A DNA stretch of 64,000 nucleotides from Chloroflexi bacterium HGW-Chloroflexi-6 (GTDB lineage Bacteria; Chloroflexota; Anaerolineae; Anaerolineales; Villigracilaceae), in the NCBI GenBank assembly GCA_002840685.1, contig PHBU01000002.1, positions 248,001-312,000 of the forward strand, in the 5' to 3' direction. The position numbers were made by a program, and so were the translations under genes. Below are positions 52,450 to 61,149 of this stretch, piece by piece (the first letter of the stretch is position 1; each line of letters opens with the position of its first letter). The notes under the pieces were generated by a model, which was not told the DNA's origin, made no database searches, and saw only the letters and a list, made by a program, of their open reading frames with translations.

Positions 52450-53067
52450 ATGCCTCGACCTGATTCTGTAATCGTAAATGGGCTGGTTCGACAAGCACTT
52501 GTTTCGGCGGAGGAAGTGATGGGCGCAAACGGGTTAAACGCTGTTTTGCGCGCTTCGGGACTGGAGCGTTACATTGATAACCTGCCGCCCAATGATATGA
52601 AGCCTTCCATCAAAACTTCCGATTATGCTCACCTTAACCAGGCCATTGAAGAGTTCTACGGGCGCGGCGGGCGAGGCATGCTGCGCCGCATTGGCAAGGC
52701 ATCTTTTCAGTATGGCATTCGCGAACAAGCCGCCTTACTTGGGATTGCCGGCGCAGCTATCAAATTATTGCCCGAAAAACAGCGCATAAAATTCATCCTT
52801 AATGGTATGGTCAACGCGTTGAAAAAGAGCAACTCCGAAGTAGATGCCTGGGTTGAAGACCAGGGTGACAAATTGGCATATGTCGATAGATCTTGCGCCA
52901 TCTGTTGGGGAAGAACCAACCAGACATCGCTTTGTCACCTGTATATTGGTTCCATCTCTGAGGCGGTGGTGTGGGCTGCGGGGGTGGAACACGAGATCAT
53001 CGAGACTCATTGTCTTGCAAAAGGTGATGAATATTGCCGCTTTGAAGTGGGAGACGCCAAAGCGTGA
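52450..53067 (+). CDS. V4R (4-vinyl reductase) domain protein, first of pair
   Basis: A 205-residue soluble protein: an N-terminal helical segment (to about 105, with the EEFYGRGGRGMLRRIGKASF region) and a C-terminal V4R domain (about 110-200). V4R binds small molecules in activators such as XylR/DmpR and occurs in BchJ. The domain has five or more cysteines: C-x2-C in SCAICWGR, C in SLCHLYIG, and C in ETHCLAKGDEYCRF, an arrangement that could hold a metal or cofactor. AAAGGAG before the ATG. The second copy overlaps its stop by four bases. Confidence 0.85.
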   Translation: MPRPDSVIVNGLVRQALVSAEEVMGANGLNAVLRASGLERYIDNLPPNDMKPSIKTSDYAHLNQAIEEFYGRGGRGMLRRIGKASFQYGIREQAALLGIAGAAIKLLPEKQRIKFILNGMVNALKKSNSEVDAWVEDQGDKLAYVDRSCAICWGRTNQTSLCHLYIGSISEAVVWAAGVEHEIIETHCLAKGDEYCRFEVGDAKA

Positions 53068-53669
53068 GTCTGCCGAAGCGTTTTTTGGGATACTTCATTC
53101 AAACCCTGAACGCCGAGCTGGGCCAGGATACTCTCCGAATAATTTTGCTAAAAGCTGGATTAGCCGTTGGGCTTGCCGACCCTGAGCCAGCCTTCCGTTT
53201 GGATGCCGATTCTGCCACCCAGGCCTATGCCAGCATACAAGCCGCTTTACGCTCACATTTCGGGCGCGGCTCACGCGGCATTCTGACCCGTATCGGACGC
53301 TTGATCTGGCCGCTTCTGTTGGCTGAAGCCTCCTTGTTTTTGCAAGCCCGTATGCGGGTTCTTCGCGCGCTTCCTTTTCCTATGCGGACGAAACCAACCC
53401 TCGTGTTTTTGGCCGGCTTCCTGAGCGGAGAATCCAATCACATCACTGTCCACAGCCTTGATCTGGAGTGGATGTTTGTTGACAATGATTTTGCAGCACT
53501 GCAACCCAATATTGAAAACGAGTCTGTTTGTTATGTAACCCTCGGGCTAATTAAAGAGAGTCTTTTTTGGGCCACCGGGTGCGAATTTGATGTTGTCGAA
53601 ACATCCTGCCGGGCAGTGGATGGTGATGCCTGTGAGTTTCATGTAAAGTCGGGTTTGGGAATTTCGTAA
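53064..53669 (+). CDS. V4R (4-vinyl reductase) domain protein, second of pair
   Basis: A 201-residue paralogue of the preceding protein, started at GTG 53064 in a GTGA overlap. It keeps the same plan: HFGRGSRGILTRIGRLIW matches GRGGRGMLRRIGKASF of the first copy, and the V4R domain ends SLFWATGCEFDVVETSCRAVDGDACEFHV. The CxxC pair of the first copy is missing here (ESVCYVTLGLIKE has one Cys), so the two have diverged at the possible cofactor site. Coupled translation suggests a heterodimer. The hydrolase gene begins at the base after its stop. Confidence 0.83.
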   Translation: MSLPKRFLGYFIQTLNAELGQDTLRIILLKAGLAVGLADPEPAFRLDADSATQAYASIQAALRSHFGRGSRGILTRIGRLIWPLLLAEASLFLQARMRVLRALPFPMRTKPTLVFLAGFLSGESNHITVHSLDLEWMFVDNDFAALQPNIENESVCYVTLGLIKESLFWATGCEFDVVETSCRAVDGDACEFHVKSGLGIS

Positions 53670-54500
53670 ATGCAGAAATTTGATTGGCATTGGCAGACTC
53701 GTGATGGTTTGCAGCTCTATGCGCGCGCATTTACCCCCGAGATGCCCCACGCTGTTGTGGTTTTGATCCACGGCCACGGTGAGCACAGTGGGCGCTATCT
53801 GCACGTAGCAGATGCGTTTTGCAGCGCTGGCTATGCTTTGGCAACCTTTGATCTGCGAGGTCACGGTTTGTCAGATGGGCAGCGCGGGCATTGCGCTTCT
53901 TACGATGCCTTGATGGATGATATCGGCGATTTCCTGACCCAGACTGAACATCGTTTTGTAGGGCTGCCTGTTTTCTTGTACGGGCATTCTTTGGGGGGTA
54001 ACTTGGTCACAAATTTTGTTTTACGCCGTGAAAGTTCCGTGAGTGGAGTATTGGTGACCGGGCCTTGGTTCAGGCTGGCTTTTGAACCACCTGCCGCCAA
54101 GATAACTCTGGGCCAGATGATGGATCAGATTTCACCGGCTTTTACACAACCCAGCGGACTCGATGTTAGCGGCATTTCACGCGAAGGGAATGTGGTAAAT
54201 GCTTATACTGGCGATCCTCTTGTGCATAGCAAAATCACCGCCCGAAGTTTTATCGCGTTTTATAATGCCGGGCTGTGGGTTCTCGAGCATGCGGCTAAAC
54301 TAAAAATTCCAATGTTGTTGATGCATGGCACGGCAGACCGCCTTACTTCTCCTTCTGCCACGCAAGATTTTGCCAGGAAAGCGGGGGAGCTTGTCACCCT
54401 GCGTCTGTGGGAAGGCTTGTTTCATGAAATCCATAACGAGCCTGAACAGGGCCAGGTTATTCAAAGCATGATTGCGTGGATGGATGAACACTTGACCTGA
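53670..54500 (+). CDS. alpha/beta hydrolase, monoacylglycerol lipase/lysophospholipase-like
   Basis: Serine hydrolase of 276 residues, cytosolic. The nucleophile elbow is LYGHSLGGNLV, the oxyanion region is VLIHGHGEHSGRY, the acid is in LMHGTADRLTSPS and the base in GLFHEIHNEPEQ. FDLRGHGLSDGQRGHCASYD is typical of the PldB/MAGL group (Hydrolase_4). A cap domain spans about residues 130-190. It starts directly after the second V4R stop with no spacer, so it is very likely expressed with the V4R pair; a lipid-type ligand for V4R would be consistent, but that is inference. Confidence 0.9.
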   Translation: MQKFDWHWQTRDGLQLYARAFTPEMPHAVVVLIHGHGEHSGRYLHVADAFCSAGYALATFDLRGHGLSDGQRGHCASYDALMDDIGDFLTQTEHRFVGLPVFLYGHSLGGNLVTNFVLRRESSVSGVLVTGPWFRLAFEPPAAKITLGQMMDQISPAFTQPSGLDVSGISREGNVVNAYTGDPLVHSKITARSFIAFYNAGLWVLEHAAKLKIPMLLMHGTADRLTSPSATQDFARKAGELVTLRLWEGLFHEIHNEPEQGQVIQSMIAWMDEHLT

Positions 54501-54600
54501 GATACCTAAGAGTATTATTTGAAATTGGATGTTTCTCTGGACAAAAAACCTCTAACATGGCAGAATTGCCCGAACATATGAAACAAGGAGAGATAAAGAG

Positions 54601-55317
54601 ATGAGCAAGCGTCAGGAAATGCGTGACAAACGCCTCAAGCAACAACGAACGCAACGCATCATAATAGGTTCAATAGTTTTAGTGGGTGCATTATTGGTGG
54701 CTTTTGCTTTGATTTTGCCAAATCTTAATCAAAATGCCGCAACACTTCCGGTTGATTTGAAGCCTCGTCCGCAAGCAGATTTTAATCGCATGGGTGACCC
54801 GAATGCGCCCATTACCATTACTGAGTTTTCAGATTACAAGTGCAGTCATTGTGCAGCTTTTGCCCTGGAAACGGAACCGTTGCTGGTGGAACAGTATATC
54901 GAGACCGGCAAAGTTCATTTCATTTATCGTTCGATGGGTGGTTGGATCAGCCCGGAGTCTTTGCTGGCGATTGAAGCCTCTTATTGCGCCGCTGACGAAA
55001 ACAAATTCTGGGAATTTCATGACCTGGTTTTTATGAATCAGGCCTCGACTTTTAATAATTCCATGATGAAAGGCTTCGCGGCCCAGTTGGGCCTCGATGA
55101 GGCAGCCTTCAACGCCTGCCTTTCCTCCGGGAAATACACAGAAATGTCCAATCAGGATGCTGCTGATGGCACCGCGTTTGGCGTGGAAGGTACCCCAACC
55201 TTTATCCTTACCTACAAGGTCAACGGCGAAGAGCGTCAGCGTATTTTGCCTGGTAACTATCCATTGAGCGGCTTCCAGCAGGAAATCGAATCAGCGCTCG
55301 ATGAAATGGGTCTGTAA
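54601..55317 (+). CDS. membrane-anchored DsbA-like thiol oxidoreductase
   Basis: A 238-residue thioredoxin-fold protein facing outside. The cytosolic N-terminus is very basic, one membrane helix covers about residues 19-42, and the DsbA-type domain follows. The active site is C81-S-H-C84 (DYKCSHCAAF) and the cis-Pro loop is VEGTPTFIL. It is the BdbD/DsbA type (thioredoxin_4) that makes disulfides in exported proteins. A strong AAGGAGAG ribosome site is present. It fits the several anchored outside domains with cysteine pairs encoded in this window. A perfect two-way terminator follows. Confidence 0.92.
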   Translation: MSKRQEMRDKRLKQQRTQRIIIGSIVLVGALLVAFALILPNLNQNAATLPVDLKPRPQADFNRMGDPNAPITITEFSDYKCSHCAAFALETEPLLVEQYIETGKVHFIYRSMGGWISPESLLAIEASYCAADENKFWEFHDLVFMNQASTFNNSMMKGFAAQLGLDEAAFNACLSSGKYTEMSNQDAADGTAFGVEGTPTFILTYKVNGEERQRILPGNYPLSGFQQEIESALDEMGL

Positions 55318-55341
55318 AATCGGGACCCGGTCATAGAAATC

Positions 55342-55379
55342 AAATACGCCGGGCGTTTGCAAACGCCCGGCGTATTTTT
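55342..55379. terminator. bidirectional terminator, 18-bp perfect palindrome
   Basis: Arms 55342-55359 and 55360-55377 are exact complements (AAATACGCCGGGCGTTTG and its reverse complement), followed by T residues. It lies between the convergent DsbA-like and DUF554 genes. Confidence 0.85.
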
Positions 55380-55390
55380 ATACCGCTCTT

Positions 55391-56098
55391 TTATCCACCA
55401 AAAAACGCGATTGCCCAGACAATGATCGGGGCGATCAAAATGGCTGGTAGGAAGTTCCCGACTCTGATTTTTTTGATTTCAAGCAGGCTGCTTAGCCCCA
55501 GCCCAAACAGGATCACGCCGCCAGTGGCGGTCATTTCAGTCATCATGGCATCGTTGATAACGCTGCTTAGTGTCCCGGCTAGCAGGCTGATGCCGCCTTG
55601 GTAAATGAAGATCGGCAAGATTGAGAACATCACCCCGATGCCCAGCGTCGAAGCGAAGGCAATTGAGATGAACCCGTCCAGCACGGATTTGACAGCCAAT
55701 AGTTGGAAATCGCCGGTCAGACCGTCTTGAATGGATCCCATAATGGCGATCGGCCCGGTGCAATAGAGCAGGGATGCCGCCAGAAACCCGCGCACGAAGC
55801 GGCTGGATGTTCCGCCTTCACTGGAGCCGGTAAAACGTTTTTCGAGCCAGGCTCCCAGGTTGGCGATGCCATCTTCAATGCGCCACCATTCGCCGAGCAT
55901 TGCACCGGCGATCAGCGCGCCGAGCACAATTAAGGATTCTTGGGTTTGCAGGAACATTTGCAGGCCAATAGCAGATGTGAACAGCCCCATACCATTGACG
56001 ACTGTCGATTTAAGATTGTCTGATAAGCGCGCGCCGAATATAATTCCGATCAAACTGCCAATAATGATGGCAGCGACGTTGATGAGTGTTCCGGTCAT
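55391..56098 (-). CDS. DUF554 family membrane protein
   Basis: A 235-residue membrane protein of the DUF554 (YdfK/YqgA) family with about seven helices. The start GTLINVAAIIIGSLIGIIFG, then NGMGLFTSAIGLQMF, CTGPIAIMGSIQDGLTGD, LDGFISIAFASTLGIGVMFS and TATGGVILFGLGLSSLLEIKKIRVGNFLPA are all family hallmarks. Proposed to be a transporter, without experimental proof. It follows the adenosyltransferase gene by three bases on the same strand. Confidence 0.9.
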   Translation of the reverse strand: MTGTLINVAAIIIGSLIGIIFGARLSDNLKSTVVNGMGLFTSAIGLQMFLQTQESLIVLGALIAGAMLGEWWRIEDGIANLGAWLEKRFTGSSEGGTSSRFVRGFLAASLLYCTGPIAIMGSIQDGLTGDFQLLAVKSVLDGFISIAFASTLGIGVMFSILPIFIYQGGISLLAGTLSSVINDAMMTEMTATGGVILFGLGLSSLLEIKKIRVGNFLPAILIAPIIVWAIAFFGG

Positions 56099-56101
56099 GA
56101 T

Positions 56102-56650
56102 TTATTTTGCCTTTGCGAGGTTGCTTTTCTGCCCGGCGTGAGTATTTTCAACCAACTCGAGCATGAAGATGAGCGATGACAGGCGATTTAAGTAAGCCAG
56201 CAACGATTGGTTTTCCAGTTTTCCGGCATGGAAGAGAGAGACAACCCGTCGCTCAGCCCGCCGGACGATGGTTCGCGCCAGAGCCAGCGCAGCGCTGGCT
56301 GGCACATCCCCCGGCAGGATGAATTCTCGTGGCAGTTCGACGGTTTTTTCTAGGATGTCGGTTTGCTCTTCGAGCCATTTGACCCGGCTTTCATCAATCG
56401 CGCGGAATTTGGCAGCGTTTTCAGGGGTAGCGCCAACTTCGGCCATTAATTTATACAGGTCGCGCTGGGTTTCCAATAACAGGGGAGCGGTCTGCGGGGC
56501 TTGTGCGCTTGCGCGGGCCAGGCCGATCGCGGCGGTGGCTTCATCCACGGCGCCGAGGGCCTCAATGCGATCATCAAATTTGGGTACACGACCTTCGCCT
56601 AACAGGCCAGTGGTACCTTCATCTCCGGTTCGGGTATAGAAAGGGGACAT
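56102..56650 (-). CDS. pduO: PduO-type ATP:cob(I)alamin adenosyltransferase
   Basis: Makes adenosylcobalamin from cob(I)alamin and ATP. The 182-residue protein has the N-terminal ATP-binding YTRTGDEGTTGLLG, the FDDRIEALGAVDEATAAIG helix, the FILPGDVPASAALALARTIVRRAERRV segment that contains the ATP/corrin site arginines, and LAYLNRLSSLIFMLE near the end. ATG 56650 is chosen: a consensus TATAAT on the coding strand (56658-56663) ends seven bases before it, and the frame upstream has no family match. Adenosylcobalamin enzymes are not encoded nearby. Confidence 0.93.
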   Translation of the reverse strand: MSPFYTRTGDEGTTGLLGEGRVPKFDDRIEALGAVDEATAAIGLARASAQAPQTAPLLLETQRDLYKLMAEVGATPENAAKFRAIDESRVKWLEEQTDILEKTVELPREFILPGDVPASAALALARTIVRRAERRVVSLFHAGKLENQSLLAYLNRLSSLIFMLELVENTHAGQKSNLAKAK

Positions 56651-56657
56651 GCGCGCT

Positions 56658-56663
56658 ATTATA
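56658..56663 (-). promoter_or_regulatory. -10 element of the adenosyltransferase gene
   Basis: Perfect TATAAT on the minus strand, seven bases before ATG 56650, with no ribosome site between. This is the clearest of several leaderless-type arrangements in the window. No good -35 is seen at the usual distance. Confidence 0.5.
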
Positions 56664-56820
56664 CCTGTCCCGATCACAAATTGCGCTTTTGATAAGGGCA
56701 CGAACACGAACTATCTTGCTACCCATTTGAGACCATGGGCATTATATAATTGGGTTTGAGCATGGTGCGCAAAGGAACCGTTTTTTGCAGTCAGTTCAAT
56801 TAAATTAACTTTACAGGTGA

Positions 56821-57897
56821 ATGATGACTCATGTTGTTGTTGCAATGTCGGGCGGTGTTGATTCTTCAGTGGCGGCGGTTTTGCTGAAAGAGCAGGGTTA
56901 CCAGGTGACCGGGATGATGCTGCGTTTGTGGTCTGAGCCGGGCAAGGAAGAATCCAATCGTTGCTGTACACCCGATTCGATGGCCCAGGCGCGGCGGGTG
57001 GCGGCCCGGCTCGATATTCCGTTTTATGTGGTTGATGCCAAGGAAATTTTCCGCAAGACAGTTGTCCAATCTTTTTTGGATGGCTACGCCGAGGGGCAGA
57101 CTCCCAACCCGTGCCTGGTCTGCAACCGCCACATTCGCTGGGAATTTCTGTTGAATCACGCTCTGGCCCTGGGCGCGGATTTTATGGCCACCGGCCACTA
57201 CGTGCGCTTGCGGGTTGGCGAAGATGGCACGCGCCAGTTGCTGCGCGCCGTTGACCCGGCCAAGGACCAGAGCTACGTTCTTTCAGTCTTGGGCCAGGCT
57301 CAATTGCAAAAAGCGCTCTTTCCGGTAGGGGATTACCCCAAAGCCGATATTCGCCGTATTGCCGAAGAGCATGGCCTTTCGGTGGCGAAGCGGCCAGACA
57401 GCCAGGATCTGTGCTTTTTAGCGGGCGAGGATTATCGCAATTTTTTGCAGCGCAATGCGCCTGAAATTTTGGTCCCCGGTGAAATCGTTAACAGCTACGG
57501 CCAGGTGCTCGGCCAGCATAGCGGCCTGGCCAACTACACCATCGGTCAGCGCAAAGGGTTGGGGCTGGCTTCTGCTGTTCCGTTGTATGTGCTTGGCAAA
57601 AACGCTTCAGAGAATCGCCTGGTTGTTGGGATGCAAGAAGAGCTTGGCGGCCGAGAATTGCTTGCAACGGGAGTCAACTGGCAGGGCAGGCAGGCTCCGT
57701 CTGCACCGTTCAGGGCCGAGATCAAGACGCGCTATACGGCGCACCCGGCTGCGGGGTTGGTCACTCCCCTCGATAACGGCGGACAGGCTACGGTGGTTTT
57801 CGATGCGCCCCAGCGCGATATCACTCCGGGCCAGGCGGCGGTCTTTTATGACGGCGATCAGGTGCTGGGCGGCGGGATCATCCTTCAATCCAGATAA
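56821..57897 (+). CDS. mnmA: tRNA-specific 2-thiouridylase
   Basis: MnmA/TrmU puts sulfur on the wobble uridine 34 of Lys, Glu and Gln tRNAs. The 358-residue protein has the PP-loop VAMSGGVDSSVAAVLL, CCTPDSMAQARRVA, the first catalytic Cys in TPNPCLVCNRHIRWEFLL, ATGHYVRL, DQSYVLSVL, and the second Cys in SQDLCFLAGEDYRNFL; the C-terminal domain with YTIGQRKGLGL follows. Two start codons in a row (ATGATG) are possible. A TATAAT at 56745-56750 would give a leader of about 65 bases. Confidence 0.96.
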   Translation: MMTHVVVAMSGGVDSSVAAVLLKEQGYQVTGMMLRLWSEPGKEESNRCCTPDSMAQARRVAARLDIPFYVVDAKEIFRKTVVQSFLDGYAEGQTPNPCLVCNRHIRWEFLLNHALALGADFMATGHYVRLRVGEDGTRQLLRAVDPAKDQSYVLSVLGQAQLQKALFPVGDYPKADIRRIAEEHGLSVAKRPDSQDLCFLAGEDYRNFLQRNAPEILVPGEIVNSYGQVLGQHSGLANYTIGQRKGLGLASAVPLYVLGKNASENRLVVGMQEELGGRELLATGVNWQGRQAPSAPFRAEIKTRYTAHPAAGLVTPLDNGGQATVVFDAPQRDITPGQAAVFYDGDQVLGGGIILQSR

Positions 57898-57908
57898 AAG
57901 GGAAAAAT

Positions 57909-58193
57909 ATGCCTCTTTCAACCATTTTGTTCGGGATATTGCTTTCGAGCGCCTATGGCGCCGGTTTTCATTTGTTCCGTGGCGGCAGCCTGCGGCGGAT
58001 GGTCTTATTTTTGGTGCTGGCCTGGGTTGGTTTTTGGGTCGGTGATACGCTGGGCTGGTTGCTGGGCTGGAATTTTGGCGCAGTGGGATTGCTGAACCTT
58101 GGTATGGCAACCCTCGGCGCGGCGCTGTTCTTGCTGGCTGGCGATTTCGTCAGTCGGATCAAGTTGCGCGAAGAAAATCCGCGTAGAAAATAG
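57909..58193 (+). CDS. small membrane protein
   Basis: A 94-residue protein with two or three membrane helices (about residues 4-18, 26-50 and 58-78) and a charged end (KLREENPRRK). Helix 2 is rich in Trp and Gly (LAWVGFWVGDTLGWLLGWNFG). It starts 11 bases after mnmA with AAGGGAAAA as a weak ribosome site, so it is co-transcribed. Such small Gly-rich membrane proteins are common downstream genes in Chloroflexota. Function unknown. Confidence 0.7.
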   Translation: MPLSTILFGILLSSAYGAGFHLFRGGSLRRMVLFLVLAWVGFWVGDTLGWLLGWNFGAVGLLNLGMATLGAALFLLAGDFVSRIKLREENPRRK

Positions 58194-58254
58194 CACGTTA
58201 AAACGCCTGTGGTAAGATAAAGATCGAATTTTCAACCAAAGAAAGGTGATTCTT

Positions 58255-60168
58255 ATGTCTCCTCGCATTGAGTCTTTGCTTTCGGCACGACTGTTCATTG
58301 CCCCACAGCTGGTGGATGAGCGCATTTATTTCATCAGCAACCTGAGCGGGCATTTGAGCCTGTATGTGATGAATTATGGCGGCAGCGTGCCTGAGCCGCT
58401 TTTGCCGCCCAATCTTGCTTTGCAAAACCCGCATCTGATCGGCGGATATTCGTTCTATGTCTTTGACGATCTGGGCCAGGTTTTGGTGATGCTCGATCGC
58501 GATGGCGACGAAAATTACCAGCCGATGTTGATCTCGCTGGATGGCGGCTTCCCTGAGCCGGCCTTTAATAACTTTTTCGATGGTTACCGCGTACACATGG
58601 GCGAGGTCGATGCTGAGAAGGGAATCGTCTACTTTAACGCCGAACGGCGCGACAAGCCGATTCAGGAAGCTTACCGCGGCAACCTGTTCACCAATGAACT
58701 GACCAAACTGGGAGAATCAGAATGGGGCGCTTACCCGGCTGCCAATAATCCCGATCACAGCCTGGTGGTGCTCTCGGATGGTTATTCTGTTGGCGACAGC
58801 GTTCTCTACCTGGTGGGCGGTAAGAAGAAAACCCTGCTGTATGGCAAACCTCTCGAGAAGCGCAAGCCTGGCGAGACGGTTCCGTTGAGCGGCATCAATT
58901 CACTGCTATTTGCGCCTTCTGGCAAGGGTCTGCTGCTTACTTCGGCTTTGTTCGAAGATACCTACTCGTTCGGTTACCTCGCACTGGATAAACCCGGCCA
59001 GGTGTTGCCGGTCAAGGTCAAAGGGGTTGTTCATACGGGCGCAGGCGAAATGGTTGGGGTTTCGCACCTGAAAGATGACCGCTACGCGGTTCATTACAAC
59101 ATTGACGGCTGTTCGTGGCTGTATGAAGCTGTATTCAATGAAGAAAAACGCATCATGAAGCTAAAACGGGTTGTGGTTGGCGATGCCCCGCTGGATGGCG
59201 GCGTGTTGGAACATGCTGATTACAACAAAGAGCTCGATATTTTCACGATCTCTTTCTCTACGGCCATTTCGCCGACCCAGATTTATTCGGTTGAAGGCAA
59301 GAAGCGTGATCTGATCGTGCAGCACACCAACGAAAAGGTGCTGGGAATCCCGGAAGAGCAGTTGTCGCGTGGCGAGGATGCTTCGTTTACATCTTACGAT
59401 GGCCTGCGGATCTCTGCGCGGCTGTACCTGCCCGCTGAGTCGCTTGGGTTTGGTGATGGGCCACGCCCGCTGGTTTATTACATTCATGGCGGCCCACAGG
59501 GCCAGGAACGCCCCGATTTTGCCTGGTTCTCGATGCCGCTGATCCAGTACTTAACCCTGCGCGGATTTGCAGTCTTCGTCCCCAATGTTCGCGGCTCGAC
59601 CGGTTATGGTTTGAGCTATACCAAGCATGTTGACCGTGATTGGGGCGGCAACGACCGGCTCGACCACGTGCATGCCATGACCGAGATCTTGCCCAAAGAC
59701 AAGCGCGTTGACACCACCCGCGCGGCGGTGGTGGGCCGTTCTTACGGTGGCTACATGACCCTGACCCTAGCCGGGCGTCACCCCGATTTGTGGAAGGCAT
59801 CCTGTGACATGTTTGGGCCTTACGACCTGCTCACATTCTCCGAGCGCATTCCTGAAACCTGGAAACCTTATTTCAAACTGGTGATCGGTGACCCGGCTGA
59901 CCCCAAAGATCGCGAGTTCCTGATCGAGCGTTCGCCCAAAACCTACCTCGAGAATCTGGCCTGTCCGATGCTGGTCATTCAGGGGCGCAACGACCCGAGG
60001 GTTGTGGCGGCCGAGTCAGAAGATCTTGTCAAATCCCTGCGCAAAAAAGGCAAGGAAATGGATCTGCTCATCTTTGAAGATGAAGGCCATGATGTTCTGA
60101 AATACGATAATCGCGTAACCTGCTATAACGCCATCACCGATTTCTTTACAAAACACTTAATTTCCTAA
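58255..60168 (+). CDS. S9 family peptidase (prolyl oligopeptidase/acylaminoacyl peptidase-like)
   Basis: A 637-residue serine peptidase without signal peptide. An N-terminal beta-propeller (about residues 15-375) carries repeats such as LYVMNYGGSVPEPLL and LVMLDRDGDENYQPMLIS; the C-terminal alpha/beta hydrolase has the oxyanion loop YYIHGGPQGQE, NVRGSTGYGLSY, the nucleophile in VVGRSYGGYMTLTLA, the acid in QGRNDPRVV and the base in EDEGHDVL. This is the AARE/DPP-IV-like S9C arrangement. ATG 58255 is used, with GAAAGGTG in front of it; a GTG three codons upstream lies within that site. Confidence 0.92.
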   Translation: MSPRIESLLSARLFIAPQLVDERIYFISNLSGHLSLYVMNYGGSVPEPLLPPNLALQNPHLIGGYSFYVFDDLGQVLVMLDRDGDENYQPMLISLDGGFPEPAFNNFFDGYRVHMGEVDAEKGIVYFNAERRDKPIQEAYRGNLFTNELTKLGESEWGAYPAANNPDHSLVVLSDGYSVGDSVLYLVGGKKKTLLYGKPLEKRKPGETVPLSGINSLLFAPSGKGLLLTSALFEDTYSFGYLALDKPGQVLPVKVKGVVHTGAGEMVGVSHLKDDRYAVHYNIDGCSWLYEAVFNEEKRIMKLKRVVVGDAPLDGGVLEHADYNKELDIFTISFSTAISPTQIYSVEGKKRDLIVQHTNEKVLGIPEEQLSRGEDASFTSYDGLRISARLYLPAESLGFGDGPRPLVYYIHGGPQGQERPDFAWFSMPLIQYLTLRGFAVFVPNVRGSTGYGLSYTKHVDRDWGGNDRLDHVHAMTEILPKDKRVDTTRAAVVGRSYGGYMTLTLAGRHPDLWKASCDMFGPYDLLTFSERIPETWKPYFKLVIGDPADPKDREFLIERSPKTYLENLACPMLVIQGRNDPRVVAAESEDLVKSLRKKGKEMDLLIFEDEGHDVLKYDNRVTCYNAITDFFTKHLIS

Positions 60169-60174
60169 TCCTGT

Positions 60175-60223
60175 AATAGGATGGGCAGAAAAGCGTTTAT
60201 ACTTCTGCCCATCCTATTTTTTT
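60175..60223 (+). terminator. intrinsic terminator of the peptidase gene
   Basis: AATAGGATGGGCAGAA (60175-60190) pairs perfectly with TTCTGCCCATCCTATT (60203-60218), followed by T residues to 60223. It starts seven bases after the stop, and trmI begins ten bases further on. Confidence 0.9.
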
Positions 60224-60232
60224 GCGAGTCCT

Positions 60233-61138
60233 ATGACCTGGAAACTGAATACTACCCATCCTGAGGCGGGCGACCTGGTTCAACTTGTTGGCCTTCGCCA
60301 TAAACATTTTATTTTTAACCTTTCTCCCGGTGCAGAGTTTGGAACACATCGTGGCGTCATCAAGCATGATGATCTGATCGGCCAGCCATGGGGGAGTCAG
60401 GTTTTTAGCCATATGGGTAGCCCATTTTTCCTGCTGCAGCCCGCGCTGGCCGACATTCTCAGCAACCTGCCGCGCAATACGCAGATTCTTTACCCCAAGG
60501 AAATAGGTTTTATACTGGTCACAATGGGAGTCGGTTCCGGCCAGCGCGTGATGGAAGCCGGAACAGGCTCCGGGTCGATGACAACCGCCCTGGCCTTTTC
60601 TGTCGGCCCGACTGGCAAGGTCATCAGTTACGAGCGTCGTCCTGAAATGCAGGTTCTGGCCCGCAAAAACCTGGTCCGCCTCGGGTTGGATGAGCGTGTC
60701 GACTTTAAGCTGGGTGACATCGAGGCTGGCTTCGAAGAAACCAATATTGATGCCTTCTTCCTGGATGTGCCCAACCCGTATGATTATATTGGCCAGGTAC
60801 GCGCCGCACTAAAGCCGGGCGGTTTTTTCTCGGCCATTATCCCGACCGTGAATCAGGTTGAAAAGACCCTCTACGCTCTGCGCTTTCATCAGTTTGCTTT
60901 TATTGAAGTTTGCGAGATATTGCTGCGTTATTACAAGCCCGAACCCAGCCGCCTGCGTCCGGCCGATCGTATGGTGGCTCATACCGGTTTCCTGGTGTTT
61001 GCCCGGCGCATCGATCTCTCCGAAGATCCGCGCGTAACAGCTTTATTGGTTGAGCAGCATTTACTTGCTGAAGCTGAGGCTGAATCCGAATTGGCGATGG
61101 ATGAACCTTTGGTGGATGAAATATCACCAGACGTATAA
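60233..61138 (+). CDS. trmI: tRNA (adenine-58-N1)-methyltransferase
   Basis: TrmI of 301 residues, which methylates A58 in the T-loop of tRNAs. An N-terminal small beta domain (1-75) has GDLVQLVGLRHKHFIF and GAEFGTHRGVIKHDDLIGQ; the catalytic domain has YPKEIGFILVTMGVGSGQRVMEAG-type motif I (MEAGTGSGSMTTALA), SYERRPEMQVLARKNL, FFLDVPNPYDYI as motif IV, and KPGGFFSAIIPT. The C-terminus has an acidic tail (EAEAESELAMDEPLVDE). The TPR/zinc-ribbon gene follows after 11 bases. Confidence 0.95.
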   Translation: MTWKLNTTHPEAGDLVQLVGLRHKHFIFNLSPGAEFGTHRGVIKHDDLIGQPWGSQVFSHMGSPFFLLQPALADILSNLPRNTQILYPKEIGFILVTMGVGSGQRVMEAGTGSGSMTTALAFSVGPTGKVISYERRPEMQVLARKNLVRLGLDERVDFKLGDIEAGFEETNIDAFFLDVPNPYDYIGQVRAALKPGGFFSAIIPTVNQVEKTLYALRFHQFAFIEVCEILLRYYKPEPSRLRPADRMVAHTGFLVFARRIDLSEDPRVTALLVEQHLLAEAEAESELAMDEPLVDEISPDV

Positions 61139-61149
61139 AGAAAGATTGC

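Noticed and set aside
53064..53669. The second V4R gene as a frameshifted continuation of the first
   Set aside because: It has its own complete N-terminal region paralogous to the first copy and a standard GTGA coupling, so these are two genes.
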